Position numbers and translations under genes: made by a program | Shown here: positions 35,186 to 43,028 of the stretch, in pieces | Layout: each line of letters starts with the position of its first letter | Numbering within the stretch: position 1 is the stretch's first letter | Source of the DNA: Polyangia bacterium | GTDB lineage: Bacteria; Myxococcota_A; Polyangia; Nannocystales; Nannocystaceae | Length of the DNA: 64,000 bases | NCBI GenBank assembly: GCA_030430565.1 | Contig: JAUIKS010000009.1 | Location: 124,001-188,000, forward strand | Direction of reading: 5' to 3' | The notes under the pieces: generated by a model | Database searches by the model: none | Told to the model about the DNA's origin: nothing | Seen by the model: the letters and a program-made list of their open reading frames with translations, nothing else

Positions 35186-36067
35186 TTACGAGGGCTCGGG
35201 GAACCACTCGGCGTTGAGCGGGCGAAGGCGCTCGAGGATCGCGTCGTGGTGGGGTCCGTGGGTGGCGAGCAGACCGCGGGTGTTGACGAGGCTGGCGCCG
35301 AGGTAGTCGAGCGGCTGGCCGGTTACGTCGGTCATGGTGCCGCCAGCGGCGGCGAGGACGGCATGGGGCGCGCAGCTGTCCCAGAGCTTTGTGCCGGTCT
35401 TGGGGTGGACATAGGCCTCGGCGTCGCCGCGGGCGATGGCCGAGACCTTCACGCCGACCGAGCCGACCCGGAGGTTGTCCTCGGGGGCGATGCCGAGCAC
35501 GCGCATGATCTCGAGCGTCCGCGGTGAGCTGTGGCTCTTGCTGCTGACGAGGCGGAGCTCGTGGGGGCCTCGTGTCGTCGGCGTCAGCGGCTGAGAGGGG
35601 CCGTCACCGATCTTGAAGCGGGCGGCGAGCGGGGCGCCCGAGTCGGGGTCGAGCACGCCCCAGTTGAGGCGGTCCTGCGCGGGCTCGTGGACGACGCCGA
35701 GGACCGGGCGACCGTCGATGCAGAGGCCGATGTGGATCGCCCAGGTGTCGTCGCCGTTGGCGAATTCGCGGGTTCCGTCGACCGGATCGATGTACCAGCA
35801 ACGCCGCGTGCTGCGGTGGAGGTGGCTGTTCGTGATCTCCTCGGCGGTCTCCTCGGCGATGATCGCGTCGCTGGGGAAGACCTCGCTCAGCGCGGCGACG
35901 ATGCGCTGGTTGATCTCCATGTCCGCCCGGGTGACCAGCCCTTGGTTGTGGGACTTCTCGCGGGCGTCGAGCGTGGAGGCGCCGCCCTTCTGGATCTTGA
36001 CCGCGATGACGCCGCACTGGCGAGCGAGGTCTAGGGAGAATTCCAACTCACGGGTCAGCGCAGGCAT
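35186..36067 (-). CDS. cysQ: 3'(2'),5'-bisphosphate nucleotidase CysQ-like (inositol monophosphatase family)
   Basis: 293 aa. Metal-binding motifs of the Li-sensitive phosphatase family: EETAEEI (Glu ligand), YIDPVDGTREF (the DPxDGT box) and LWDSCAPHAVLAAAGG (WD box). The VDGTREFANGDDTWAIHIGL stretch points to PAP/CysQ phosphatases over inositol phosphatases. Hydrolyses 3'-phosphoadenosine 5'-phosphate from sulfate assimilation. A candidate promoter lies at 36077-36105. Single gene; divergent from the TetR genes. Confidence 0.88.
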   Translation of the reverse strand: MPALTRELEFSLDLARQCGVIAVKIQKGGASTLDAREKSHNQGLVTRADMEINQRIVAALSEVFPSDAIIAEETAEEITNSHLHRSTRRCWYIDPVDGTREFANGDDTWAIHIGLCIDGRPVLGVVHEPAQDRLNWGVLDPDSGAPLAARFKIGDGPSQPLTPTTRGPHELRLVSSKSHSSPRTLEIMRVLGIAPEDNLRVGSVGVKVSAIARGDAEAYVHPKTGTKLWDSCAPHAVLAAAGGTMTDVTGQPLDYLGASLVNTRGLLATHGPHHDAILERLRPLNAEWFPEPS

Positions 36068-36076
36068 TCGAGCGGG

Positions 36077-36105
36077 CTTCTAACGCGAAACCGCGACAGA
36101 GTCAC
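36077..36105 (-). promoter_or_regulatory. Candidate promoter of cysQ
   Basis: On the minus strand GTGACT, a 17-nt spacer, then TAGAAG ending 9 nt before the ATG at 36067. Confidence 0.35.
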
Positions 36106-36387
36106 CGCGCGCGTCGGCCGTTCGCGGTGGTGCCCTGGGTCACGGAAATAGAGCGTGGGTTTTTGTCACATGTTGGATGCGATCCCGCCAAAATCGCGCG
36201 AGAGGAGCATCACACTGTGCGACATGTCGTCGCATAATCCTGGGTGAAAAACGAGTTTTTTCAAGATGTTACCGAGAAGATTGCGGCTCGTTCGACCACC
36301 TCGTAGAAGCAATTACGGCGTTTCGCGGGGTGTGTGCGTGTGTTCTGGGTCTGTTCGGGGGGAGGGCGGAAATGGTAATTATGAGGA
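36106..36387. other. Intergenic region between cysQ and the TetR pair
   Basis: About 280 bp with visibly more A and T than its surroundings (for example GAAAAACGAGTTTTTTCAAG at 36244-36263). It holds a 17-bp inverted repeat (36218-36234) and, next to the first tetR gene, TAATTA ending 6 nt before the ATG with GAGGA overlapping. No gene seen. Confidence 0.5.
36218..36234. promoter_or_regulatory. Inverted repeat, possible TetR operator
   Basis: TGCGAC-ATGTC-GTCGCA: perfect 6+6 arms with a 5-bp centre, itself containing the palindrome CGACATGTCG. Lies about 155 bp before the first tetR gene and 150 bp from cysQ. Confidence 0.35.
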
Positions 36388-36999
36388 ATGTCACGCAATC
36401 AGCGCGAAGGACTCCGGAAAGCCATTGTGGACGCGAGCATCGCGATCGGCAGCGAGCTCGGTGAAGACGGGCTGACGATGCGCGGCATTGCGGGGCGTCT
36501 CGGCGTGAGCGCGACGGCGCTGTACCAGCACTTCGAGAGCAAGGCCGCGATCCTCCGCGAGATCCGGATGTACTGCTCGACCTTGATGCACGCGGAGGTG
36601 TTTGACACGTGCTCCGCGATCGAGGGGCCGCGCGAGCGGATCGAGATGATGTCGCACAAGTACATCGTATTCGCCCGCACGCACCCGTGGCTGTACTCCG
36701 TCCTGACGGAGACCCGCGGGGTCGAGTGGAGCGACCTGAGCAAGGAGGAGGTCGAGCGGGTTGTTCGACCGTTGACGACGTTCCGCACGTGGATCAAAGA
36801 GGGCGTCGACAAGAACATCTGGCGCGAGGGGGTCGAGCCGGAGATGGAGTCCATCCGGCTCTGGGCCGCGCTGCACGGCCTGTGCTCGATGATGAACAGC
36901 GGTCGCATCGACGAGAACCACCCGGCGTTCCCGATCGTCGATCAGCAGGACTTCATCGTCCGCTTCGTCCGCAGCGTCGTCAGCACGCTTGTGTACTGA
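36388..36999 (+). CDS. TetR/AcrR family transcriptional regulator (first of a tandem pair)
   Basis: 203 aa. N-terminal HTH: LTMRGIAGRLGVSATALYQHFESKAAILREIR. The C-terminal ligand domain contains HPWLYSVLTETRG and SGRIDENHPAFPIVDQQDFI, shared with the next gene. MSRNQREGLRKAIVDAS starts both proteins, so this is a tandem duplication, but the middle parts have diverged. The ATG is supported by GAGGA 1-2 nt upstream being close, and by the match of starts. The target is unknown; the inverted repeat at 36218 is a candidate. Confidence 0.9.
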   Translation: MSRNQREGLRKAIVDASIAIGSELGEDGLTMRGIAGRLGVSATALYQHFESKAAILREIRMYCSTLMHAEVFDTCSAIEGPRERIEMMSHKYIVFARTHPWLYSVLTETRGVEWSDLSKEEVERVVRPLTTFRTWIKEGVDKNIWREGVEPEMESIRLWAALHGLCSMMNSGRIDENHPAFPIVDQQDFIVRFVRSVVSTLVY

Positions 37000-37027
37000 A
37001 GCACAGGTTACTCGGTGCGCGAGCCAG

Positions 37028-37054
37028 CCCGCCGCCTCGGCGGGTCGCGTAATT
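37028..37054 (+). terminator. Possible terminator between the tetR genes
   Basis: CCCGCCG-CCT-CGGCGGG (7-bp stem, 3-nt loop) at 37028-37044, with AATTTT ending at 37054. The T tract is separated from the stem by several bases, so it is weak. Confidence 0.4.
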
Positions 37055-37180
37055 TTGAATCATCGTTTATCTCGGCGAAATCGCCGTACGCCGCCGTATT
37101 CGCAGGTTTAGCGCCAATCTGGTGTATTCAAGCCGCGCGCGAGGTGGTAAAAAACTCGAGCAACAAGCGAGTGTTTGGGC

Positions 37181-37825
37181 ATGTCACGCAATCAACGGGC
37201 AGGACTCCGCGAAGCCATTATCAAAACCAGCCTCGCGATCGGCGGCGAGCTCGGCGAGGAGGGGTTGACGATGCGCGGCATCGCGTCGCGCCTCGGCGTG
37301 AGCGCGACGGCGCTGTACCAGCACTTTGAGAGCAAGGCCGCGATCCTCCGCGAGATCCGCATCTACGGCTCGATTCAGTTTCAGCGCGAGGTCATCGACA
37401 CCGCGAAGGGGTTGCCCGACCCGGCGGAGCGCCTGCACGCGATGGCGGACAACTACGTGATGTTCGCGCGCACGCACCCGTGGCTGTACTCGGTGATGTT
37501 CGAGAATGAGCAGATCGACTACGGCACCATGGGCTCGGATGAGCTCTCGCAGTTCCTCCGCCCGCTGACCGAGGTGCGCGCGTGGCTGCGCGAGGGCCTC
37601 GAGAAGCAGACGCTGCGCGAGGGGATCGACCCGGACATGACCTCGATCCGCATGTGGGCGGCGCTGCACGGCGTCAGCTCGATGCTCAACAGCGGGCGCA
37701 TCGACGAGAACCACCCGGCGTTCCCGGTCCCCGACCAGATCTCCTTCCTCAAGGGCTTCACCGCCAGCGTGATCCGGACGATCACCGGCGCGGAGGTGCC
37801 GGCCGACGCCCAGTCGGCGGACTAG
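37181..37825 (+). CDS. TetR/AcrR family transcriptional regulator (second of a tandem pair)
   Basis: 214 aa from ATG 37181, chosen because it aligns with the start of the paralogue (MSRNQRAGLREAIIKTS). HTH region nearly identical to the first gene (GVSATALYQHFESKAAILRE); the shared ligand domain motifs HPWLYSVMFENEQ and SGRIDENHPAFPVPDQISFL are kept. The 180-bp gap before it is AT-richer and carries ACTCG-N9-CGAGT just before the start codon (about 37155-37173). Having the same DNA-reading helix, both regulators likely recognise the same operator. Confidence 0.9.
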   Translation: MSRNQRAGLREAIIKTSLAIGGELGEEGLTMRGIASRLGVSATALYQHFESKAAILREIRIYGSIQFQREVIDTAKGLPDPAERLHAMADNYVMFARTHPWLYSVMFENEQIDYGTMGSDELSQFLRPLTEVRAWLREGLEKQTLREGIDPDMTSIRMWAALHGVSSMLNSGRIDENHPAFPVPDQISFLKGFTASVIRTITGAEVPADAQSAD

Positions 37826-37862
37826 GAGCGTATCTGAGTCATCCGCGCGGCGTCAGGTGCCG

Positions 37863-39773
37863 TCAGCGTCGCAGCAGCTCGTCGAGCGCGAGCATCCACT
37901 CGTTCGCCGGCGTCAGCACCCATGACTCGGCGGACATGTTTTCTCGGACAGGCCGCGCGAGCTCCTCGGGGAGGGTCTCGAGCGCGCGCAGCGGCACGAG
38001 CTGTTCGAACTCGGTCTTCGCGTCGAGACGCCGCGTCCCGTCAGGCCAGCCCGCCAGGACCAGCTCGCGCCCGCGGCGGTCGAGCACCGGCTGCATCCAC
38101 GGGTGGTCGTGGGCGAGCAGCGCGTCGACCAGCTCGTCGGGCCAGCGCGCGGCGATGTCGATGGTGACGCCGACGGCCGCGAGCCCGGCGTTCTCGATCC
38201 GCGCCCAGGTCGCCGAGCTGCTCGCGCTCGCGCTGTCGTGACCTTGATCGGGTCGCAGCTCACGGGCGTCGGGCGCGCGCACCCGCAGCGTCCGCAGCAG
38301 CTCAGCCGCCGAGGGTCGCTGCTCGGGGTCCTCCGCGAGCGCGCGCTCCAGCCGGGCGCGCTCGCCTGCGGGGAGCTGCGCGAGCCCGCCACCGAGCTCG
38401 CCCGTCATGAGCGCGACGAAGATCGCGGCGACGCTGTAGACATCGCTCGCGGTCGTCGCCGGCGCGCCCGTGCGCCGCTCCGGCGCCGTGATCGACATGA
38501 GCTCCTCGAGCGTGCCGGTGCGGGTGGCGACGATGCCGGCGAGCTGCTCCGCGCCGAAGGGGCCCAGCAGCGGGCGGCTCGCGGCGTCGCAGACGAGCTG
38601 GCTCGGGAGGATCGAGCCGTGGACGACGCCGCGCGCGTGCGCGGCCACGAGCCCCTCGAGCATGAAGCAGACGAGCGCGCGCGCGCGCGCCGGGGTCTCG
38701 GCCATGCCGGGGGGTCGAATCAGCGAGCGCAGGGTCGACCCCTCCGCGCGGGGGAGCACGAGCAGGCCGACGCGCGGCTCGAAGCGCAGGATCGGGCGAA
38801 TCGCTGGGTGCCCGATCCGAGCGGCCGCGTTGGCGCGGGTGGCGAAGGCCTCGAGCACGTCCCGCAGATCTCCGTGGGCCGCGTCCGTGCCCCCGATCAG
38901 CTCTTGGTGCTCCGAGAGCAGCAGGTGGACCTCGACCTCCCGCAGCGTCACGCGATCGATCGCGCCGTAGGCCGCGCCGGCGTAGTAGGCGGGCATCGTC
39001 TCGCGCAGGTGGTAGCGGCCGCGCGCCGGCGTCTCGCTCACGTCGCGTGAGGTGGTCGACGGCAGGCCCTGGAGCGCGACCTGGGCGGCGAGGTCGTGCC
39101 CCAGCGCCCCGAGGGCGCGCGCGAGCGCGCGGATGACCGCCTCGCGGTCGATGCCCGCGCTGTCAGGCCCCGCGCTCCGCAGGGCTCGCTGCGCGCAGCG
39201 GACGGTGCCCTCCGCGTCGCCGAGCGTCCACGAGAGCTGGGCCGCGAGCGCGTGGCGGGGCGCGAAGCTGGCGCCCAGCTGCGGCTCGCTCGGCCCGGTG
39301 TTGATCTCGAGCACGTCGAGGGCCTCGCGCGGCATGCCGGCGCCCGCGAGCGCGCGCGCGGCCTCGAGCAGCGCGCCGCCGCGGCGCAGCGACTCGGCCC
39401 TGGCCACGGGGTCATCTGACTTTTGCGACATGACGCGCGCGGCCTCGATGTGGCGACCGCGGCGCTTGAGCAGCGCGACCGCCTCGTCCAGCGGCGCGTC
39501 GCCCGAGGCGGCGGCGCGCTCGAGCGCCGTCATCGCCACATCGAGGCTCTGCGGCGCGCCGAGCTCGAGCGCGACGCGGAGCGCGTCGAGCACTCGCCCG
39601 GCCTTGAGGTAGCTGGCGAGCGCGCCGTCGAAGTCCCAGATCTGCTCGAGCACCCAGGCCGCGAGCGCGTGCTCTTCGCCCTCGATCAGGCGCGCGGCCA
39701 GGCGCTCGTGCTGCCCAGCGGACAGCTGACGCTGCTCGTCGGGGCTCAGCGGTCTCGGCGGCGCGCTCGACAT
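37863..39773 (-). CDS. Pseudokinase with N-terminal helical-repeat region
   Basis: 636 aa. Residues 1-245 are Ala/Leu-rich helix pairs resembling TPR-type repeats (AAWVLEQIWDFDGALASYLKAG, then GDAPLDEAVALLKRRGRHIEAA). Residues 255-490 follow the Hanks kinase fold: GRYHLRETM, a helix, then HARGVVHGSILPSQLVCDA where the catalytic HRD is HGS, and LLGPFGAEQL where DFG is GPFG, ending with SDVYSVAAIFVALMTGEL and an ALAEDPEQRPSAAELLRTL Arg motif. The VAIK Lys is also missing. It therefore should not phosphorylate. The C-terminal 130 aa are unassigned. Regulatory scaffold is the likely role. Confidence 0.75.
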   Translation of the reverse strand: MSSAPPRPLSPDEQRQLSAGQHERLAARLIEGEEHALAAWVLEQIWDFDGALASYLKAGRVLDALRVALELGAPQSLDVAMTALERAAASGDAPLDEAVALLKRRGRHIEAARVMSQKSDDPVARAESLRRGGALLEAARALAGAGMPREALDVLEINTGPSEPQLGASFAPRHALAAQLSWTLGDAEGTVRCAQRALRSAGPDSAGIDREAVIRALARALGALGHDLAAQVALQGLPSTTSRDVSETPARGRYHLRETMPAYYAGAAYGAIDRVTLREVEVHLLLSEHQELIGGTDAAHGDLRDVLEAFATRANAAARIGHPAIRPILRFEPRVGLLVLPRAEGSTLRSLIRPPGMAETPARARALVCFMLEGLVAAHARGVVHGSILPSQLVCDAASRPLLGPFGAEQLAGIVATRTGTLEELMSITAPERRTGAPATTASDVYSVAAIFVALMTGELGGGLAQLPAGERARLERALAEDPEQRPSAAELLRTLRVRAPDARELRPDQGHDSASASSSATWARIENAGLAAVGVTIDIAARWPDELVDALLAHDHPWMQPVLDRRGRELVLAGWPDGTRRLDAKTEFEQLVPLRALETLPEELARPVRENMSAESWVLTPANEWMLALDELLRR

Positions 39774-39809
39774 TCGCTCGTGCTCCTACGCTCCTGCGCG
39801 AGCTCAACC

Positions 39810-41288
39810 TCAGTGCAGCGCGTCGGCGAGCTCGCGCGCGCGGTCGAGGTAGAACTGCTTGTGGTCGAACGCGGGGTCGGTGACGCCGATGAGGTGCCCG
39901 ACCTCGTCGATGTGATCGGCGATCATCTCGCCGCGGTAGTCGCCCCACTTCGCGCTCTCGACGGTGACGAGGCCGTCGTTGTCGCCCCGCGCGACGTTGA
40001 GGATCCCGAGGCCCCAGCCGATCAGCGGGTCGACCAGATCCTCGCAGTTATTGGCGGGGTTGAGGAACTGGGCGGCGCTGCAGCTGCGCCCCGTGTACGA
40101 GATGTACTCGACCTGCGGGTCGTCGGGGTTCGCCGGGTTAAACTCCTCGAGCATGTACTTCTCGGAGAGCGACTCGAAGGACGCCATCGCGTCGGCCTGC
40201 TCGTCCTGCGAGATGGCGCCGACGAGGTTGAGCAGGAACGCGATCGCCTCCTGACCGGCCCCCGGTACGTAGCCGAGCGCGAGGTCCATGATGTACGTGC
40301 CGCGGTGGGGCGTGGCGATGGTAGTCAGCGCCGCGACCCGGTCGCCGTAGCCGAGCGTGCTGATCAGCGCGCGCGAGTCGATGCCGCCCTGGCTGTGGCC
40401 GATGATGTTCAGCTTGCGCGCGCGCCACAGCACGAGCAGCTCGTCGACCTGCTCGGCGAGCTGCATCGAGCGGATCACGCTGGAGTTGTATTTGTCGGTC
40501 TGGGTGACGTGGATCGGGTAGCCGCGCTCGGCGAGGTGCTCGGGGACCTGATAGAAGTAGTCGAGCGGGCCGATGGTGGCGAAGCCGGTCCAGCCGTGGA
40601 CGAGCGCGATCGGGAAGCGGGTGGTCTCGAGCTCGCAGCCCTCGAGGCAGGTCACCGCGAGCTCGTAGTCGCCGCTGAGCAGCGCGTCGGATGCCTCGAC
40701 CTGGACGAGAAACTCACCGGAGCGCGGCGACTGGAAGGCGCGCGTGACGGTCACGCCGTCGGCGCTGACGAAGGGCGAGAGCAGCGCGTCGTCGTCGCCC
40801 GCGGGCGCCTGCAGATCGGGGTAGGCGACGGTTGTCTTAAAGTACAGCTCGTCGGCCGGCGCGTAGCCGGTGACCGCGAGCTCGACGGTCGCGCCCTGGG
40901 GGACCGCGACGTACCACTGATGAAAGCGCGTGCAGGGCTCGTGCTCCACGAGCCCGCTGCTGCCCGGCGTCGGCAAAAACCCGCGCTCGCTGCTAGCGAC
41001 GGGGTCGGGACAGGCCGGCGCGCCCGTGCTCGCGTCCGTGTCGTCGCCGCCAGAGCTCGTCCCGGAGCTGCCGGACTCGGAGTCGCCGCCGGCGGTGTCG
41101 CTCGTAGGGCTCGTCGTCGCGCCCGGGCCCGCCGTCGTCGCGCCGTCGTCGGTGGCGCCCGTCGTGTCGGTGTCGGCGTCGGTGGTCGTCGGTTCGACAT
41201 CGTCGCCGCTGCAGGCCGCGAGCGCGCAGGTGAGAGCGAGCGCGAGCGCGCGCGGAGAGGCTGCGAGAGAGCTTGCGAGATCGGCCAC
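39810..41288 (-). CDS. Secreted lipoprotein lipase/esterase (alpha/beta hydrolase)
   Basis: 492 aa from GTG 41288 (TTG 41300 is possible). Signal peptide ending in LALTCALAAC (lipobox), a Thr/Asp/Gly/Ser linker of about 70 residues (TTTDADTDTTGATDDG), a beta-rich segment, then a lipase: FPIALVHGWTGF oxyanion region, GHSQGGIDSRALIS with the nucleophile Ser, RVAALTTIATPHRGT, and the Asp/His end (DNDGLVTVESAKWGD, DHIDEVGHL). This order is like the bacterial triacylglycerol lipases of family I. Neither a lipase chaperone nor a secretion system is adjacent. TAGACT 11 nt upstream of the GTG may be its -10 box. Confidence 0.88.
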   Translation of the reverse strand: MADLASSLAASPRALALALTCALAACSGDDVEPTTTDADTDTTGATDDGATTAGPGATTSPTSDTAGGDSESGSSGTSSGGDDTDASTGAPACPDPVASSERGFLPTPGSSGLVEHEPCTRFHQWYVAVPQGATVELAVTGYAPADELYFKTTVAYPDLQAPAGDDDALLSPFVSADGVTVTRAFQSPRSGEFLVQVEASDALLSGDYELAVTCLEGCELETTRFPIALVHGWTGFATIGPLDYFYQVPEHLAERGYPIHVTQTDKYNSSVIRSMQLAEQVDELLVLWRARKLNIIGHSQGGIDSRALISTLGYGDRVAALTTIATPHRGTYIMDLALGYVPGAGQEAIAFLLNLVGAISQDEQADAMASFESLSEKYMLEEFNPANPDDPQVEYISYTGRSCSAAQFLNPANNCEDLVDPLIGWGLGILNVARGDNDGLVTVESAKWGDYRGEMIADHIDEVGHLIGVTDPAFDHKQFYLDRARELADALH

Positions 41289-41321
41289 GGTGCCGGGCAA
41301 GTCTACACAGCGCGCTGGGTC

Positions 41322-41351
41322 ATGACATCCGCGTTCGAGATCGGCTACACC
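41322..41351 (+). promoter_or_regulatory. Candidate promoter of scoA, leaderless arrangement
   Basis: ATGACA, an 18-nt spacer, then TACACC ending 7 nt before GTG 41359. No Shine-Dalgarno sequence. Confidence 0.4.
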
Positions 41352-41358
41352 CGAGCGC

Positions 41359-42108
41359 GTGGTGTCCCCGCCCGCGACGACCTCCTCGGCCTCCCGCTCT
41401 CCCGGCTCGCGCGTGTTCGCGAGCGTCGAGGAGGCGCTCTTCGATCTCCGCGACGGCGTGTCGATCGCTGTCGGGGGCTTCGGCCTGTGCGGCAACCCGG
41501 AGGCCTGCATCAAGGCGATCGCCGCGCTGGGCACGAAGCGCCTCACCATCGTCTCCAACAACTGCGGCAACCAGGGCATGGGCCTGGCGATCCTGCTCAA
41601 GCAGCGTCAGGTCGCGCGGGTCGTGTGCAGCTACGTCGGCGGCAACCCGGACCTCGAGCAGCAGATGCTCGCCGGCGAGGTCGAGGTTCAGCTCAACCCC
41701 CAGGGGACGCTCGCCGAGCGCTTGCGCGCCGGCGGCGCTGGCATCGAGGCGTTCTTCACGCCCACCGGCGCGGGCACGGTCGTGGCCGAGGGCAAGGAGG
41801 TCCGCGAGCTCGGCGGACGCCCGTGCGTGCTCGAGACCGCGCTCAAGCCCGACTTCGCGATCGTGCGCGCGGCCGTCGGGGATCGCCTGGGCAACCTCCG
41901 CTTCTACCGAACCGCGCGCAATTTCAACCCCGTCGCCGCGATGGCGGGGCGCGTGACGATCGCCGAGGTGGACAAGCTCGTTGAGCCAGGTGAGCTCGAC
42001 CCCGACGACGTGCACCTCCCCGGCGTCTTCGTGCAGCGGGTGGTGCACGTGCCGGAGCACGCCAACATCATCGAGTACCGGACGACGCGGCCGGGCGCTG
42101 ACGCCTGA
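41359..42108 (+). CDS. 3-oxoacid CoA-transferase alpha subunit (solitary)
   Basis: 249 aa. SIAVGGFGLCGNPEACIKAI, TIVSNNCGNQGMGLAILL, YVGGNPDLEQQMLAGEVEV, NPQGTLAERLRAGGAGIEAFFTPTGAGT and NFNPVAAMAGRVTIAEVDKLV are the ScoA/AtoD signatures. The catalytic Glu of the heterodimer is in the beta subunit, which is not encoded next to it: the following gene is a patatin starting 14 nt downstream. The N-terminus has about 17 extra Ser/Pro residues. Function needs a beta subunit elsewhere. Confidence 0.9.
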   Translation: MVSPPATTSSASRSPGSRVFASVEEALFDLRDGVSIAVGGFGLCGNPEACIKAIAALGTKRLTIVSNNCGNQGMGLAILLKQRQVARVVCSYVGGNPDLEQQMLAGEVEVQLNPQGTLAERLRAGGAGIEAFFTPTGAGTVVAEGKEVRELGGRPCVLETALKPDFAIVRAAVGDRLGNLRFYRTARNFNPVAAMAGRVTIAEVDKLVEPGELDPDDVHLPGVFVQRVVHVPEHANIIEYRTTRPGADA

Positions 42109-42122
42109 GCGATGGGGGCGCC

Positions 42123-43004
42123 ATGGGGAGCACGGTGACGCGCGATCTCGGCCTGACCTTCGCGGGCGGCGGCAACCGGGCGCTGTATCAGCTCGGGCTG
42201 ATGCGGCGCTGGCGGGACCAGCTGCTGCCGCGCGTCGCCGGCGTCGCCGGCGTGAGCGCGGGCGCCTGCATGCTCACGGTGATGCTCAGCGAGCGCGAGG
42301 AGCAGGTTCGGACGTTCTTCGCGGCGCGGCGCGGCGGCGTTCGGCGCAACCTCGACTGGACCGCGCCGCTGCGTCGTGAGCCGATCGCGCCGCACGGCTC
42401 GATCTACCGCGACACGCTGCTGCACGCCTACGAGGGCGGCGGCTTCGAGCGCGTCAAGCGTGCGCCGTTCCCCGTGCTCATGCTCGCCGCCGAGATCCCG
42501 CGGCCGCTGCCGAGCGCGCTCGGGACCTTCGTCGGCTTCGGCGCCTACCAGCTCGAGAAGTCCGTGCGCCCCGGGCTAGTGCACCCGACCTTCGGTCGTC
42601 AGCTCGGCTTTCGCCCGTTCGTGTTCGACGCGCGCGAGTGCGAGAGCGCCGAGGAGCTCGCCGCGCTCGTGCTCGCGTCCTCGGCGACGCCGCCGTTCAC
42701 GCCGCTCGGGCGATTTCGCGGGCGCACGCTGATCGACGGCGGCGTCATCGACAACAACCCCGCGTTCGTGACCGAGCAGATCGCCGGCGTCCGCCGCAAC
42801 ATTATCGTCATGACGCGCCCGTACCCCGAGAGCCGCACGGGGCTGCAGGGCCGCAGGCTCTACATCGCGCCGTCGCGGCGGCCGCCCGCGGACTGCTGGG
42901 ACTACCGCCGTGACGCGCCGGTCGACGACAACCTCGCGCTGGGCGAGGCCGACGCCCCTTCGCATGGGGACGCGATCGAGCGTCTGCTCGCCGAGCGCGG
43001 CTGA
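42123..43004 (+). CDS. Patatin-like phospholipase
   Basis: 293 aa. LTFAGGGNRALYQLGLM oxyanion loop, GVSAGACMLT as the GxSxG nucleophile elbow, and TLIDGGVIDNNPAF with the catalytic Asp of the Ser-Asp dyad. No signal peptide, so it is cytoplasmic or exported by another path. Only 14 nt after the CoA-transferase gene, probably co-transcribed. Cleaves acyl groups from membrane lipids; pairing with the CoA-transferase and P450 suggests fatty acid handling, which is inference. Confidence 0.9.
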   Translation: MGSTVTRDLGLTFAGGGNRALYQLGLMRRWRDQLLPRVAGVAGVSAGACMLTVMLSEREEQVRTFFAARRGGVRRNLDWTAPLRREPIAPHGSIYRDTLLHAYEGGGFERVKRAPFPVLMLAAEIPRPLPSALGTFVGFGAYQLEKSVRPGLVHPTFGRQLGFRPFVFDARECESAEELAALVLASSATPPFTPLGRFRGRTLIDGGVIDNNPAFVTEQIAGVRRNIIVMTRPYPESRTGLQGRRLYIAPSRRPPADCWDYRRDAPVDDNLALGEADAPSHGDAIERLLAERG

Positions 43005-43015
43005 GGATTCGCCGG

Positions 43016-43021
43016 TATACC
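43016..43021 (+). promoter_or_regulatory. Candidate -10 element of the P450 gene
   Basis: TATACC ends 7 nt before the GTG start at 43029; no Shine-Dalgarno sequence. Confidence 0.35.
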
Positions 43022-43028
43022 TCGCGGG

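Noticed and set aside
39423..41984. Plus-strand frame of 853 codons spanning the pseudokinase end and the lipase
   Set aside because: Val/Arg/Asp-rich mirror sequence crossing two well-supported minus-strand genes and entering scoA out of frame.
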